Origin: Candidatus Freyrarchaeum guaymasense
Lineage (GTDB): Archaea; Asgardarchaeota; Jordarchaeia; Jordarchaeales; Freyrarchaeaceae
Reading direction: 5' to 3'
DNA: 64,000 nucleotides
Assembly (NCBI GenBank): GCA_030587405.1
Contig: JAUQZD010000043.1
Location: 1 to 64,000, forward strand
The notes under the pieces are model-generated. The model was not told where the DNA came from, searched no databases, and was given only the letters and a program-made list of their open reading frames with translations. The translations under genes were made by a program, and so were the position numbers. This document shows positions 26,775 to 35,542 of this stretch, one piece after another; positions within the stretch are counted from its first letter, which is position 1; each line of letters starts with the position of its first letter.

Positions 26775-27188
26775 ATGGTTAAAGTAGATGACATCCAGAT
26801 ACCGGATGATTTACTTTATAACGAAACGCATCAATGGGCTAAAATTGAGGACGGGAAAGTCCGCGTAGGAATTACCGATTACGCACAGAAGGCATTAAGA
26901 GAAGTTGTTTACGTTGAGCTTCCTGAGGTAGGCGACGAGGTCAGTCAGGGAGATGAGTTTGGCACTATAGAATCTGTGAAAGCGGTCTCGGAGCTATATG
27001 CTCCGGTAAGTGGGAAAATTGTAGAAGTTAACAGCGCCCTAGAGGATTCGCCCGAATTAGTTAACAGTGATCCCTATGGTGAAGGTTGGATGATTGTGAT
27101 TGAAGCGTCAAATCTTGACGAGGAAAAGGAGGGCCTATTGTCGGCTGAAGATTACGCGGAAATCGTGGAGAAGGAGATGGAAAAGTAA
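26775..27188 (+). CDS. gcvH: Glycine cleavage system H protein (lipoyl carrier)
   Basis: A 137-residue lipoyl-domain protein. The lipoylation lysine lies in the ESVKAVSELYAP motif near residue 64, and the GEGWM segment follows, both diagnostic for GcvH. It shuttles the aminomethyl group in glycine cleavage or serves as a lipoate carrier. No gcvT, gcvP or lipoate ligase genes are adjacent. Next comes a T-rich terminator-like spacer. Confidence 0.93.
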   Translation: MVKVDDIQIPDDLLYNETHQWAKIEDGKVRVGITDYAQKALREVVYVELPEVGDEVSQGDEFGTIESVKAVSELYAPVSGKIVEVNSALEDSPELVNSDPYGEGWMIVIEASNLDEEKEGLLSAEDYAEIVEKEMEK

Positions 27189-27203
27189 GCTTTCGTTAGG
27201 TTT

Positions 27204-27242
27204 TTACTTTCTTCTTTTTTGAAAAATTACTTTTTTATCAAC
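27204..27242 (+). terminator. Oligo-T termination region after gcvH
   Basis: Two clusters of T runs (TTTTTACTTTC and ACTTTTTTATC) follow the gcvH stop within 55 bases, the usual archaeal intrinsic termination signal. The next gene starts at 27280. Confidence 0.5.
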
Positions 27243-27279
27243 TAACTAGTTTTGCTAATGGCGGGTTGGGTGGTGAAGT

Positions 27280-29166
27280 TTGGGTCTTTACTTAGGAGCG
27301 GTTAAGCTTTTCTGGTGTGAGACGTGCAATGTCCCGCTCCTAGATGAGAAATGCTCTCTCTGCGGGGGGGTAGGGACTAAAGTTAATATTTCTCCTCCAG
27401 GAGACGCACGCCCAGCATTTAGAGGCGAAATCGAGATCTTACAAAAGGCCGTGATGAAGCAGTTTGGAGTTCGCCTACCCCACGGTTGTATAGTCCTGAA
27501 TAAAGTCCCCTACCTAGACCATATGGATGAGGTTATTATTAATGGAGTGATTCTAGGTGCATTAAGGTTTAACATTTTCAAATTTGACTGGGAATTCGTT
27601 CCGAGGCTTGCAGGAGGATGCAAAATTTGGCAGTTTGGAGGGAAAAAATGGGTTTGTGTGGATGAAGGAGCTGTAAATGCGATCCTAAAAGGAAGTGCGA
27701 ACCTTCTTGGCCCAGGAGTGGTGGACTGCGACCCCGAAATCAATGTTGATGACCAAGTTATCCTCGTAACACGTGAAGGAGATGTTTTCGGTGTCGGCGT
27801 TGCTAAGAAGTCAGGAGAAGGGATGCTAAGAAGAGAAAAAGGAGTGGCTGTTAAGGTGAGGGAAAAAGGAGTATGGAGAGAGAAGGAGGGAAAAGAGGGA
27901 GGGACATGGGAGAATGCTGTTAAAGCAAATGAGGAAGCACTAGCCGAGTTTGAAAGAAAAGCAATACGTTTCATTAGAAACGTAGCGAGAAATTATGGAA
28001 GACCTGTGACCGTGGCGTTTTCTGGTGGAAAAGACTCTTTAGTAACCCTTCTACTTGCTGTAAAGGCACTTGGATTAGAAAATCTTAAAGTGTTATTCAT
28101 AGATACGGGGGTGGAGTTTCCAGAAACTGTCAAGTACACGTATGAGATCGTTGAAAAGTTAGGAGTTAATCTTTTGACAGCTGAGGTTGGGGAGGAGGCA
28201 TTCTGGGAGCTTGTTGAAATGTTTGGTCCTCCAGGAAGAGATTATAGGATATGCTGTAAACGATGCAAGCTAGGGCCACTAACAAAGCTTATCGAGGAAA
28301 ACTTTCCAGAAGGATGTGTTACATTTATAGGTCGGAGAAGCTACGAGTCTGAGGCAAGGTTTAGAGAGCCTAAGGTCAGCGTGAACCCCTGGGTTCCAAA
28401 GCAAATTTCCGCGTACCCCATAAAGGACTGGACTGCCCTCCACGTCTGGCTCTACATTTTCAGGGAAAAGGCAGATTATAATCCTCTATACGAGATCGGG
28501 TTTAACAGGATCGGCTGTTGGCCTTGCCCAGCTAGTAAGGTTTCTGAAATTAGGCTGCTTAAGGAGCGCCATAGAGAACTTTACGATAAGTTAATGTCGG
28601 TGCTTGAAACATGGCGGGAAAGGTATGGCTACCCTAAAGAATGGATAAAATACGGTTTTTGGAGGTGGAAGAGGCTACCGAGAGGGCATATTAAGCTGGC
28701 GGAGCGGTTAGGGGTGAATGTTCCTGCCGAGAGGCCGGCAGGAGGGGAAAAGATATCTTACAGCGTCGAGGAAGAACGGTGGAATGTGACAGGGGTGCTT
28801 AGGGGAAGATTTAACTGTAGCATGGACATGCCCCGAATTAAGAACATTGCGAATGTAATCGGGAAGGTTACCGAGGATAAAAGTGAAATAATAGTGGAAG
28901 GAAGGGAAGGGGTTTGCCGCCTCTCTGTAGACGGAACATTTGAAATTCTAGGAGAAAGTAGAGGTAAACTGAAAAGATTAGAGAAGCTTATGTTTCACGT
29001 AGTTGTGAGGGCTATGAGGTGTGTGGGTTGCGGTGAGTGCACCTCAGCCTGTAAGAAGGAGGCTATTTTAATTAAATGGGGACTTGCATGGATTATGGAA
29101 GATAGGTGTATTCACTGCTCCAAGTGTTTAAAGTCAAGGTGTACGGCGTTTTATGCTAACGCGTAA
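27280..29166 (+). CDS. PAPS reductase-family protein with C-terminal ferredoxin domain
   Basis: A 628-residue modular protein. An N-terminal zinc ribbon (CETCNVPLLDEKCSLC) leads into a PUA-like region, then an adenine-nucleotide alpha-hydrolase domain with PP-loop SGGKDSL near residue 249 and conserved CCKRCK, then a C-terminal two-cluster ferredoxin motif (CVGCGECTSACKKEA and CIHCSKC). Archaeal members resemble phosphoadenosine-phosphosulfate reductases, but their role may be in thiolation or sulfur transfer rather than assimilation. TTG 27280 is taken as the start. Confidence 0.85.
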   Translation: MGLYLGAVKLFWCETCNVPLLDEKCSLCGGVGTKVNISPPGDARPAFRGEIEILQKAVMKQFGVRLPHGCIVLNKVPYLDHMDEVIINGVILGALRFNIFKFDWEFVPRLAGGCKIWQFGGKKWVCVDEGAVNAILKGSANLLGPGVVDCDPEINVDDQVILVTREGDVFGVGVAKKSGEGMLRREKGVAVKVREKGVWREKEGKEGGTWENAVKANEEALAEFERKAIRFIRNVARNYGRPVTVAFSGGKDSLVTLLLAVKALGLENLKVLFIDTGVEFPETVKYTYEIVEKLGVNLLTAEVGEEAFWELVEMFGPPGRDYRICCKRCKLGPLTKLIEENFPEGCVTFIGRRSYESEARFREPKVSVNPWVPKQISAYPIKDWTALHVWLYIFREKADYNPLYEIGFNRIGCWPCPASKVSEIRLLKERHRELYDKLMSVLETWRERYGYPKEWIKYGFWRWKRLPRGHIKLAERLGVNVPAERPAGGEKISYSVEEERWNVTGVLRGRFNCSMDMPRIKNIANVIGKVTEDKSEIIVEGREGVCRLSVDGTFEILGESRGKLKRLEKLMFHVVVRAMRCVGCGECTSACKKEAILIKWGLAWIMEDRCIHCSKCLKSRCTAFYANA

Positions 29167-29173
29167 GCTGGCC

Positions 29174-29533
29174 TTAGGTTATGTTTGAAACCATTGTTCT
29201 TATCTCTTCTATGAGTTCCTTCCTTAATTTCTGGGCGTCCCTTATTTCTAGGGGCTCAGCCTCCTTCGCCACGTTTTTCAACTGAACCACACTTCCCACA
29301 GCGCTCACATTGGAAACATCAACCGAGAACTCCACCTCTAACCCCTTAACTACTATTTCAACTTTTGCAGGAGGAAGCGTCAACTTAACGCTTCTTACAA
29401 TCCCAACTATCCTTGCTGCACCATCAATTACTAATTTCCCTGTAAGTTCTCCTGGAACCATAAGCTCATAAAGCTCAGATTGAATGCCTGAAAGCCCTTC
29501 TTGACCAAGGGCTGCAAGTTCCATTTCAATCAC
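29174..29533 (-). CDS. Conserved-looking hypothetical protein
   Basis: A 119-residue protein with a predicted beta-rich middle (KLVIDGAARIVGIVRSVKL) and a helical end. I do not recognise a family; the beta-rich core resembles a PRC-barrel-like arrangement but without decisive motifs. It starts at GTG 29533 or ATG 29524, and its stop is seven bases from the convergent PAPS reductase-like gene. Confidence 0.6.
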   Translation of the reverse strand: MIEMELAALGQEGLSGIQSELYELMVPGELTGKLVIDGAARIVGIVRSVKLTLPPAKVEIVVKGLEVEFSVDVSNVSAVGSVVQLKNVAKEAEPLEIRDAQKLRKELIEEIRTMVSNIT

Positions 29534-29648
29534 CTTTCACCCATTGTGCTGCTTTTTACAGGTAGTGTGGAAATATATAATATTAGATAAGACGGAGGGA
29601 ACATTGAAGTGTTTTAGTGGAAGAGCCACTAAATAATAATTATAATCA

Positions 29649-31934
29649 ATGTTGAAAAAGGGAAGAAAGAGAATGAGAGATGCTGCTTCAGAAGAGAAAT
29701 ATGTTTTGCACCCTTTAGTTAAGGAGGGGGTTGTTGAGCGTAGAGCCTATCAGGAGGCAATAGTTGCTAAGGCTCTAGAGGGGAACACGCTTGTAATATT
29801 ACCTACTGGTTTAGGGAAAACCATTATCGCAGCTCTAGTTATTGCACATAGGCTAAGCATGTTTAAGGATGGAGTGGGTGTGGTTCTAGCTCCTACTAGG
29901 CCTCTTGTGAGTCAGCATGCAGAAACACTTAGAGGCGTGTTAAACCTACCTGACAGATACATAAGAGTGTGTACTGGAGATGTAACGCCGAGTGAAAGGG
30001 AGACCATGTGGAAGGGGAAAGGAGTTGTGGTGGCGACGCCTCAAGTGGTTGAAAATGACGTGATTTCGGGGAGAGCTGACCCTTCAAAGTGGGTTGTCAT
30101 GGTTTTCGATGAGGCTCACAGGGCTGTAGGCAGGTATCCTTACGTTTTCATAGCAGAGGAATATATGAGGAGAACTGCAAACCCGCTTATTTTAGCCCTC
30201 ACAGCATCTCCCGGTTCTCAAAAAGGGAAAGTTCTGGAGATATGCAAGAATTTACACATAGTTAATGTTGAGGTTAGAAGTGAACGTAGTCCAGATGTAA
30301 CCCCTTACATTAAAGGCATTAGAATGGAATGGGTTAATGTTAACCTTCCCATGGAGGTTAAAGGGGTTAGAGAAGTGCTTGAGGAAGCCATTCAGAAACA
30401 TTTGAATGTGTTAAGAGAGGCAGGCTACGTTCAACGGAGAAAAAAGTGGAGAAGAAAGGATCTTTTGGAGGTTCAAGAGAGACTCTTAAGGATGGAAGAA
30501 AAGGGGGAGAGAGAATATGAGTGTATGTCCTCTGTAGCTGCAGCTATACGCTTAAGCTATGCACATGAAATATTAGAGACGCAGGGAATTAGGGCTTTAA
30601 AGAAGTATTTTGATTCTTTAGAGGAAAAGTTGAGGATGCGAGGAGGGAGAGGGTTAAAGGCACTCTTGGAGGACCCTCTTATTTGTACTATAAGAGAGAA
30701 AATAGCTGAGATGGTTGAGAGGCAGGCTACCCATCCTAAGATTAATACGCTCATTGATGTTCTTAAGAAGCAGCTAAAAGCAAAACCTTTGTCACGGGTG
30801 ATAGTTTTCACTCAATTTAGAAGTACAGTTGAAGAGATTTTGGACGCATTAAAGCAGCATGACGTTAACGCTGAAAGGTTTGTTGGGCAGTCTAGTAGGG
30901 GCGGTGATCCAGGTCTAACACAAAAAATGCAAAAAGAAATCATTGACAGGTTTAGGAGGGGGGAAGTTAATGTTCTAATCGCCACTAGTGTGGCGGAGGA
31001 GGGACTTGATGTAAGCGAATGTGACTTGGTTGTATTTTATGACATTGCACCCAGTGCCATAAGATTTGTTCAGAGAAAGGGACGGACGGGCAGGCGTAGA
31101 CCCGGAAGAGTTGTCTTCCTTATTACTCGGGGGACAAGGGATGAGGCATATTATTGGTCGGTAAGACGGAGGGAAGGAGAGATGCGGGAAGCAATAGGGA
31201 ACCTTGAAAAAGAGAAGAGAAAGCTGCAGAGAGAAAGGGACCAGCAAGTAACTTTAGAAGAGTACTTCGCTGAAAAAGAAAAACTGACTATTTACGCGGA
31301 TGTTAGAGAAGGGAGCTCTCCTGTAGTTCAGGAGTTAGCTAGGATGGAAGTTGAAGTCGTTTTAACAAGGCTGGACATAGGAGACTACATTGTTTCAGAC
31401 AGGGTAGGAATAGAGCGCAAAACAGTAGATGATTTCCTTCGGTCAATAATTGATCAACGCGTTTTCAGACAGCTTACAGAATTGTCGAAAGTTTACGAAA
31501 TACCTATTTTAATAATAGAAGGAGAGGGGCTTTACGAAAGGAGAGGAATAAGGCCTGAAGCGATCGGGGGGGCTTTAGCAAGTATAGCGCTGGACTTTAA
31601 AACACCTGTACTTTGGACGAAGAACGCAAAGGAGACTGCAGAGATAATTAAGGCCTTAGCTCGGAGGGAAAGGGAGGCAGGCAGGCGAAGGATCCGTCTT
31701 GGAGTCAAGAAGCCAGGTACAATTAAGGAATTACAGGAATACTTGGTGGCTGCTTTGCCCGGGGTCGACCATGTGCTAGCTAGGAGGCTTCTTCAAAAAT
31801 TTAGAACCGTTGAAAGGGTGTTTACTGCCAGTGAGAAGGAACTAATTGAGGTCTATGGCGTGGGGGAGAAAAAGGCTAAGAAAATAAGGGAGGTTCTAGA
31901 GGCAGAATATATAAAAGAAAAAGATTTAGGTTAA
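29649..31934 (+). CDS. hef: Hef helicase-nuclease (XPF/FANCM family)
   Basis: A 761-residue fork-structure helicase/nuclease. The helicase half shows motif I TGLGKT near residue 56, the DEAH box in FDEAHRAVG and motif VI QRKGRTGRRRPG. The nuclease half carries ERKTVDDFLRS, the ERCC4 catalytic signature, near residue 592, and ends in tandem helix-hairpin-helix motifs (ALPGVDHVLARRLL, GVGEKKAKKI). Both halves are intact, unlike the split forms in Crenarchaeota, where only the nuclease remains. It acts at stalled forks. Confidence 0.93.
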   Translation: MLKKGRKRMRDAASEEKYVLHPLVKEGVVERRAYQEAIVAKALEGNTLVILPTGLGKTIIAALVIAHRLSMFKDGVGVVLAPTRPLVSQHAETLRGVLNLPDRYIRVCTGDVTPSERETMWKGKGVVVATPQVVENDVISGRADPSKWVVMVFDEAHRAVGRYPYVFIAEEYMRRTANPLILALTASPGSQKGKVLEICKNLHIVNVEVRSERSPDVTPYIKGIRMEWVNVNLPMEVKGVREVLEEAIQKHLNVLREAGYVQRRKKWRRKDLLEVQERLLRMEEKGEREYECMSSVAAAIRLSYAHEILETQGIRALKKYFDSLEEKLRMRGGRGLKALLEDPLICTIREKIAEMVERQATHPKINTLIDVLKKQLKAKPLSRVIVFTQFRSTVEEILDALKQHDVNAERFVGQSSRGGDPGLTQKMQKEIIDRFRRGEVNVLIATSVAEEGLDVSECDLVVFYDIAPSAIRFVQRKGRTGRRRPGRVVFLITRGTRDEAYYWSVRRREGEMREAIGNLEKEKRKLQRERDQQVTLEEYFAEKEKLTIYADVREGSSPVVQELARMEVEVVLTRLDIGDYIVSDRVGIERKTVDDFLRSIIDQRVFRQLTELSKVYEIPILIIEGEGLYERRGIRPEAIGGALASIALDFKTPVLWTKNAKETAEIIKALARREREAGRRRIRLGVKKPGTIKELQEYLVAALPGVDHVLARRLLQKFRTVERVFTASEKELIEVYGVGEKKAKKIREVLEAEYIKEKDLG

Positions 31935-32267
31935 CCGTTTTATACGCTCTAGCACTTCCAGCAGGCCAACAGCTACTCTTAATGTTTCCTGTAAGCGGTC
32001 CATATCTCTTGCACTTCTAATTTCTTCTTCTATTTCTTTTAATTTATCGTAAATGGTGTTGGCTAAACTAGAGAGCATTAAGCTGCTTAGCTCCGGTGGA
32101 GGAGGCTCTCCTTCCCGAACTACAACCACTTGCTTCTCGCAGGTGGGACACCAGATCTTGTCTCCTATCTTAAAGAGAGGTGAACTGCAGACAGGACAAG
32201 ATTTGGAAAGTAGTGTTGCACCACGCCTAAGCATGTCAACCATTTTTTGTAGGTTCTCGGATTCCAA
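31926..32267 (-). CDS. Sjogren autoantigen-1-like zinc-ribbon protein (UPF0148 type)
   Basis: A 113-residue protein with a C4 zinc ribbon CPVCSSPLFKIGDKIWCPTC at about residues 24-43, preceded by a helix with MLRRGATLLSKSC and followed by a proline linker and a C-terminal helix. This is the archaeal counterpart of the SSSCA1/autoantigen p27 family. Function is unknown. It is convergent with hef, overlapping by nine bases. Confidence 0.8.
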   Translation of the reverse strand: MESENLQKMVDMLRRGATLLSKSCPVCSSPLFKIGDKIWCPTCEKQVVVVREGEPPPPELSSLMLSSLANTIYDKLKEIEEEIRSARDMDRLQETLRVAVGLLEVLERIKRLT

Positions 32268-32546
32268 GGCAATTCACCTAAGGGAAATAGACCCCCTAAA
32301 GGAGCCTTGAGGAGAAAAAAGATAGGGCTGTAAATAAACGTTTCCAGTAAAGGTGACAGCTCAGTGTTTCTGTTTGATAGCATAGAGCGGTTGAGGAATT
32401 AAGTCTTAGTTTTTAGCTAGTGCCGGCGTAAGGTAAAAATAGGCTGATAGATCAACATTAGAATGGCTACGTTCAAATGCTTAGGTAATTATTTTTAAAA
32501 GGATATGTTTTGAGAATTTAAGAGAAAAAACGTGGAGGTTTAGTAG

Positions 32547-32810
32547 ATGAGTGATGCTGCTGAAAAAATGGAACAGGCAATAGCGATACTAAAGCAAATA
32601 TCAGAAGATAACGCTACGCCAAGAAACATAAGGAGGGCCGCTAACGAGGCAATAGAAGCACTTAAGGAAGACAAGTATACGCCTGCTGTTAAGGCGTCAA
32701 ACGCCATATCGATCTTAGAAGAGGTGTCACAAGACCCTAATTGCCCCTTGCATAGTAGAACGAAGATATGGAACGCAGTTTCTATTTTGGAAACCGTAAG
32801 AGATGAGTAG
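32547..32810 (+). CDS. UPF0147 family protein
   Basis: An 87-residue all-helical protein of the archaeal UPF0147 family. The segments ISEDNATPRNIRRAANEAI and DPNCPLHSRTKIWNAVS are typical. Function is unknown; the family is near-universal in archaea. It lies upstream of the FAU-1 gene with an 88-base gap. Confidence 0.88.
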   Translation: MSDAAEKMEQAIAILKQISEDNATPRNIRRAANEAIEALKEDKYTPAVKASNAISILEEVSQDPNCPLHSRTKIWNAVSILETVRDE

Positions 32811-32898
32811 CATTTCTCGAAGCCGACAGGCGAATCTTCCTTATTTATTAATTCCCTTTCTCTAAGGGAAGGGTCCGAGAAGGTTAGAGGTGGCATAA

Positions 32899-34314
32899 GT
32901 GAAAGAGAACGTGGTCCAAGTAAGGGTTCGAGGGATATATTCGACTGCACTCTGTAAGCTTTTTCTAGATCATGGATTCACAATAACTCAAGCATCATCG
33001 GTTCTAGCTGAAAGATTAAACATTGAAAAGACCATGTACCCTCCAAACGTTGAAGTCTATGATACTAAGAACAGGCAAGGGGTCGTGGTAGTTGGAGAAA
33101 GGGAGCCGCTAGAAAAAACACTTAATGCCATTAGAGAAGAAGTAGAGGATGTGGTGACAAGGAGGCCAAGCGTTAACCTTAATGCAATATACATGGGTCG
33201 CATAATAAGGAAGTTTAACGGAAAAGCGATTGCAGATATTGGACACATGAGGATCATTGTAACTCCACCATTTGCAGATGAAGGAAAAGTACAACTCTTA
33301 AGAATATCTGAAGTGGATCCTAAACCTATTGCATCCGGGGAGATATCCATCGCTGGAAAGTACGTAGTTCTAACCACCAACAACCAAATTGGTGTAAGCA
33401 ATAAGATTAAAAGCAAGGATGTAAGGAAGATCCTGTACCACTTTGGAGAAAAAATGAAGCCGGTAAACATGGGCATTATTTTCAGAACCGCAGCAGGAAG
33501 CGTCGACCTCGCCCTGGTCTCCGAAGAAATAGAAAAAATAAGTAAAGAAATGGAGGAAGTTATTAATATCTCAGCAAGTTTGGAGGAGCCAACCTTAGTT
33601 AGGGAAGGAGAGGCTGTTGTCGTCACCGAGTTCCCTGCAAGCGCCAAGAGAGCCCTCGATGACGTAAGAAAGAGCGTGGTTCCAACCGTTAAAGGACACC
33701 ACTTTTACAAGGCTTCAGGGGATAACATAGCCTGTCTTGTTGACTTTGCAGAAGAGATTTTATCGAGGCATCCGGAGCTACACGGTGAAATCAGTAGCAC
33801 TCTAGAAAGGAAGGTGCTAGAAAAGAACATTAGAAACGGAAACGAAGTTAAAATTGAGCATGTTAAACCTAATGGTAAAATAATTTACCTTTACGGGAGG
33901 GTTGCTCAAGCAAAACTTCCCCAAGGCGAGATAGTTATTAGGAGGACGTTTAGAGGTAAAGGTTACTATGATGGGTTAAACGTACCGAAGGATCCAGGAG
34001 ACCATGGAGTTACAATAATAATGCCAGAAGAATGGTTCTTCAAAACAGAATACTATTCTAAGGATGGAACGTTTAAGGGAGCATTCTATAATATTAACAC
34101 GCCCATAGAAGTCTACCCTCACAAAATACGTTACATAGACTTGGAGATAGATGTGGTGGAGTGGCCTGACGGAACGGTGAGAGTTATAGATCAAAGCACC
34201 TTAGAGGAGGCATATATTAAGGGATACATACCCAGAAAACTTAAGGAAAAAGCAGAAAAAGTGGCAGAAAGGATAATGAATGAAATAGTAAATCGGAGAC
34301 GTATGGAAAAATAA
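32899..34314 (+). CDS. Ribonuclease FAU-1-like RNA-binding protein
   Basis: A 471-residue protein of the archaeal FAU-1 family, which combines an RNase E/G-like S1 and catalytic-type domain at the N-terminus with a C-terminal DUF402 domain. DUF402 is recognised from VKGHHFYKASGD, YYDGLNVPKDPGDHG and the string around YYNINTPIEVYP. Characterised members bind AU-rich RNA and process rRNA precursors. The start is GTG 32899. The tRNA-Leu gene follows 40 bases later. Confidence 0.88.
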   Translation: MKENVVQVRVRGIYSTALCKLFLDHGFTITQASSVLAERLNIEKTMYPPNVEVYDTKNRQGVVVVGEREPLEKTLNAIREEVEDVVTRRPSVNLNAIYMGRIIRKFNGKAIADIGHMRIIVTPPFADEGKVQLLRISEVDPKPIASGEISIAGKYVVLTTNNQIGVSNKIKSKDVRKILYHFGEKMKPVNMGIIFRTAAGSVDLALVSEEIEKISKEMEEVINISASLEEPTLVREGEAVVVTEFPASAKRALDDVRKSVVPTVKGHHFYKASGDNIACLVDFAEEILSRHPELHGEISSTLERKVLEKNIRNGNEVKIEHVKPNGKIIYLYGRVAQAKLPQGEIVIRRTFRGKGYYDGLNVPKDPGDHGVTIIMPEEWFFKTEYYSKDGTFKGAFYNINTPIEVYPHKIRYIDLEIDVVEWPDGTVRVIDQSTLEEAYIKGYIPRKLKEKAEKVAERIMNEIVNRRRMEK

Positions 34315-34378
34315 AAAAATTTTTGAAGGGGTTGCTTCATGATAATTTTAGAGTGCGGGGGTGCCCGAGTCTGGTCAA

Positions 34379-34399
34379 AGCTATTCAAGAAGCGGCTTA
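34379..34399 (+). other. tRNA-Leu D-loop intron (21 nt)
   Basis: Central helix GGTC (34373-34376) with GGCT (34394-34397), which includes G-U pairs. Bulges AAA (34377-34379) and TAA (34398-34400). Inner stem GCT (34380-34382) with AGC (34391-34393). Canonical cuts leave GGTCAA joined to AGGGG. Confidence 0.8.
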
Positions 34400-34429
34400 A
34401 GGGGGCAGGCTCAGGACCTGCTGGCGTAG

Positions 34430-34446
34430 GCGCTTAGGCGGCGTAT
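34430..34446 (+). other. tRNA-Leu variable-arm intron (17 nt)
   Basis: Central helix GCGT (34424-34427) with GCGT (34441-34444), using two G-U pairs. Bulges AGG (34428-34430) and ATG (34445-34447). Inner stem CGC/GCG with loop TTAG. Canonical cuts leave TGGCGTAG joined to GCCTGC. Confidence 0.8.
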
Positions 34447-34460
34447 GCCTGCGTGGGTTC

Positions 34461-34473
34461 ACTTCGGGCCCAT
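34461..34473 (+). other. tRNA-Leu T-loop intron (13 nt)
   Basis: Central helix GGGT (34455-34458) with GCCC (34468-34471). Bulges TCA (34459-34461) and ATA (34472-34474). The inner part is a single C-G pair closing a TTCG tetraloop (34462-34467). Canonical cuts leave the T-loop TTCAAAT. Confidence 0.78.
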
Positions 34474-34631
34474 AAATCCCATCCCCCGCACCAAATTGAT
34501 ATGAAATTCTAAAAAATTCTAAAAAAGAAGGCGTATATTGTCTAAAACATTCCTCTAATTTTTCTTATTTTTAAGAAATTTAGAAATTTTTTTAAGAGTC
34601 GTACAGGAGATACTTTAGAGAGGGGTTCCTG

Positions 34632-35522
34632 ATGAGGTTAGAGTACTTCAGAACGCTAATTGAGGTGGTGAGGCGAGGAGGATTTTTAAAGGCTGCTAGA
34701 GGACTTGGTGTAACGCAGGCTACTGTAAGTAATCACATAGCAGCTCTGGAGAAATTTTTCGGAGTTGAACTTTTCGATAGGACGAAGCGAACTGTTAGTC
34801 TAACTAAGGAAGGAGAGATCCTGCTGGAAAAAGCCAAAGAAATTCTGAGGATTGTGAATGAAGCCAAGGAGGAACTAAAAAAAGTAAGTGAGGAAGAAGA
34901 GGGGACCATAAGGGTAGCGGCAAGCACTATTCCAGGAGAACACGTCTTACCGGGATTAATAGCGCAGTTTAAGAGGGAACACCCAAAGGTAAGTTTTGAA
35001 GTAAAAATTATGGATACAGGCACTGCATTAGAAGCCTTACTCCAAGGTGAAGCAGACTTGGCTGCAGTGGGAAGTTTAATGGGAAGAAGTACTAGAGAAT
35101 TAGACGCTCTTCCCATTGGAAAGGAAAAATTGATTTTCATCTGTCCTGTTGAACATGAGTTAACTAGAAAGGAGGTGGTGACCCTTGACGATTGCTTGGC
35201 GTTTCCGTTCGTTTTTAGAGGAGTTAACTCGGGAACGCGAGCAGAAGTGGAGAAAAAATTTAAAGAAATAGGGGCTCCAGTCGAGAAGGTTAACATTTCA
35301 CTTGAAGTAGGTAGTACAGAGGCGGTTATGACGGCTGTGTCGGAGGGGTTAGGGATAAGCGTTGTTTCCGAGATTGCTGCAAGGAAGGCGGAGGCAGCAG
35401 GACTCATAAAAATCCTTAACGTCAAGGGATGGGATGCTGAACGTACGCTTTACCTTGTTAGAGATAAAAGCAAAAGGCCAACGCGAGGAGTTAAACTATT
35501 CTGGAATTTCTTGTCAAAATAG
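34632..35522 (+). CDS. LysR-family transcriptional regulator
   Basis: A 296-residue regulator. The N-terminal winged HTH is clear (FLKAARGLGVTQATVSNHIA, residues about 18-37), followed by a linker helix and a periplasmic-binding-like effector domain in two lobes (IRVAASTIPGEHVLPGL; EVGSTEAVMTAVSEGLGISV). The ligand is unknown; relatives in archaea control sulfur or amino-acid genes. Its stop is 20 bases from the convergent VWA gene. An ATG at 34632 follows AGAGAGGGG. Confidence 0.92.
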   Translation: MRLEYFRTLIEVVRRGGFLKAARGLGVTQATVSNHIAALEKFFGVELFDRTKRTVSLTKEGEILLEKAKEILRIVNEAKEELKKVSEEEEGTIRVAASTIPGEHVLPGLIAQFKREHPKVSFEVKIMDTGTALEALLQGEADLAAVGSLMGRSTRELDALPIGKEKLIFICPVEHELTRKEVVTLDDCLAFPFVFRGVNSGTRAEVEKKFKEIGAPVEKVNISLEVGSTEAVMTAVSEGLGISVVSEIAARKAEAAGLIKILNVKGWDAERTLYLVRDKSKRPTRGVKLFWNFLSK

Positions 35523-35542
35523 CAGGGGGGAGTTGATAGAGG

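Larger units (their letters stand above)
34355..34493 (+). tRNA. tRNA-Leu(CAG) with three introns
   Basis: Acceptor GCGGGGG (34355-34361) pairs with CCCCCGC (34483-34489); discriminator A, and CCA is encoded. The anticodon arm GCAGG-CTCAGGA-CCTGC (34405-34421) is uninterrupted, giving CAG. Three insertions lie in the D-loop, the variable arm and the T-loop. Each forms a BHB element, and removing them gives an 85-nt leucine tRNA with D-loop ending GGTCAAA, variable arm TGGCGTAGGCCTGC and T-loop TTCAAAT. No intron is at the usual 37/38 site. Confidence 0.92.

Noticed and set aside
34384..34400. Alternative 17-nt D-loop intron in tRNA-Leu using AAGC/GCTT
   Set aside because: It leaves a 17-base D-loop; the GGTC/GGCT version gives the standard D-loop sequence.
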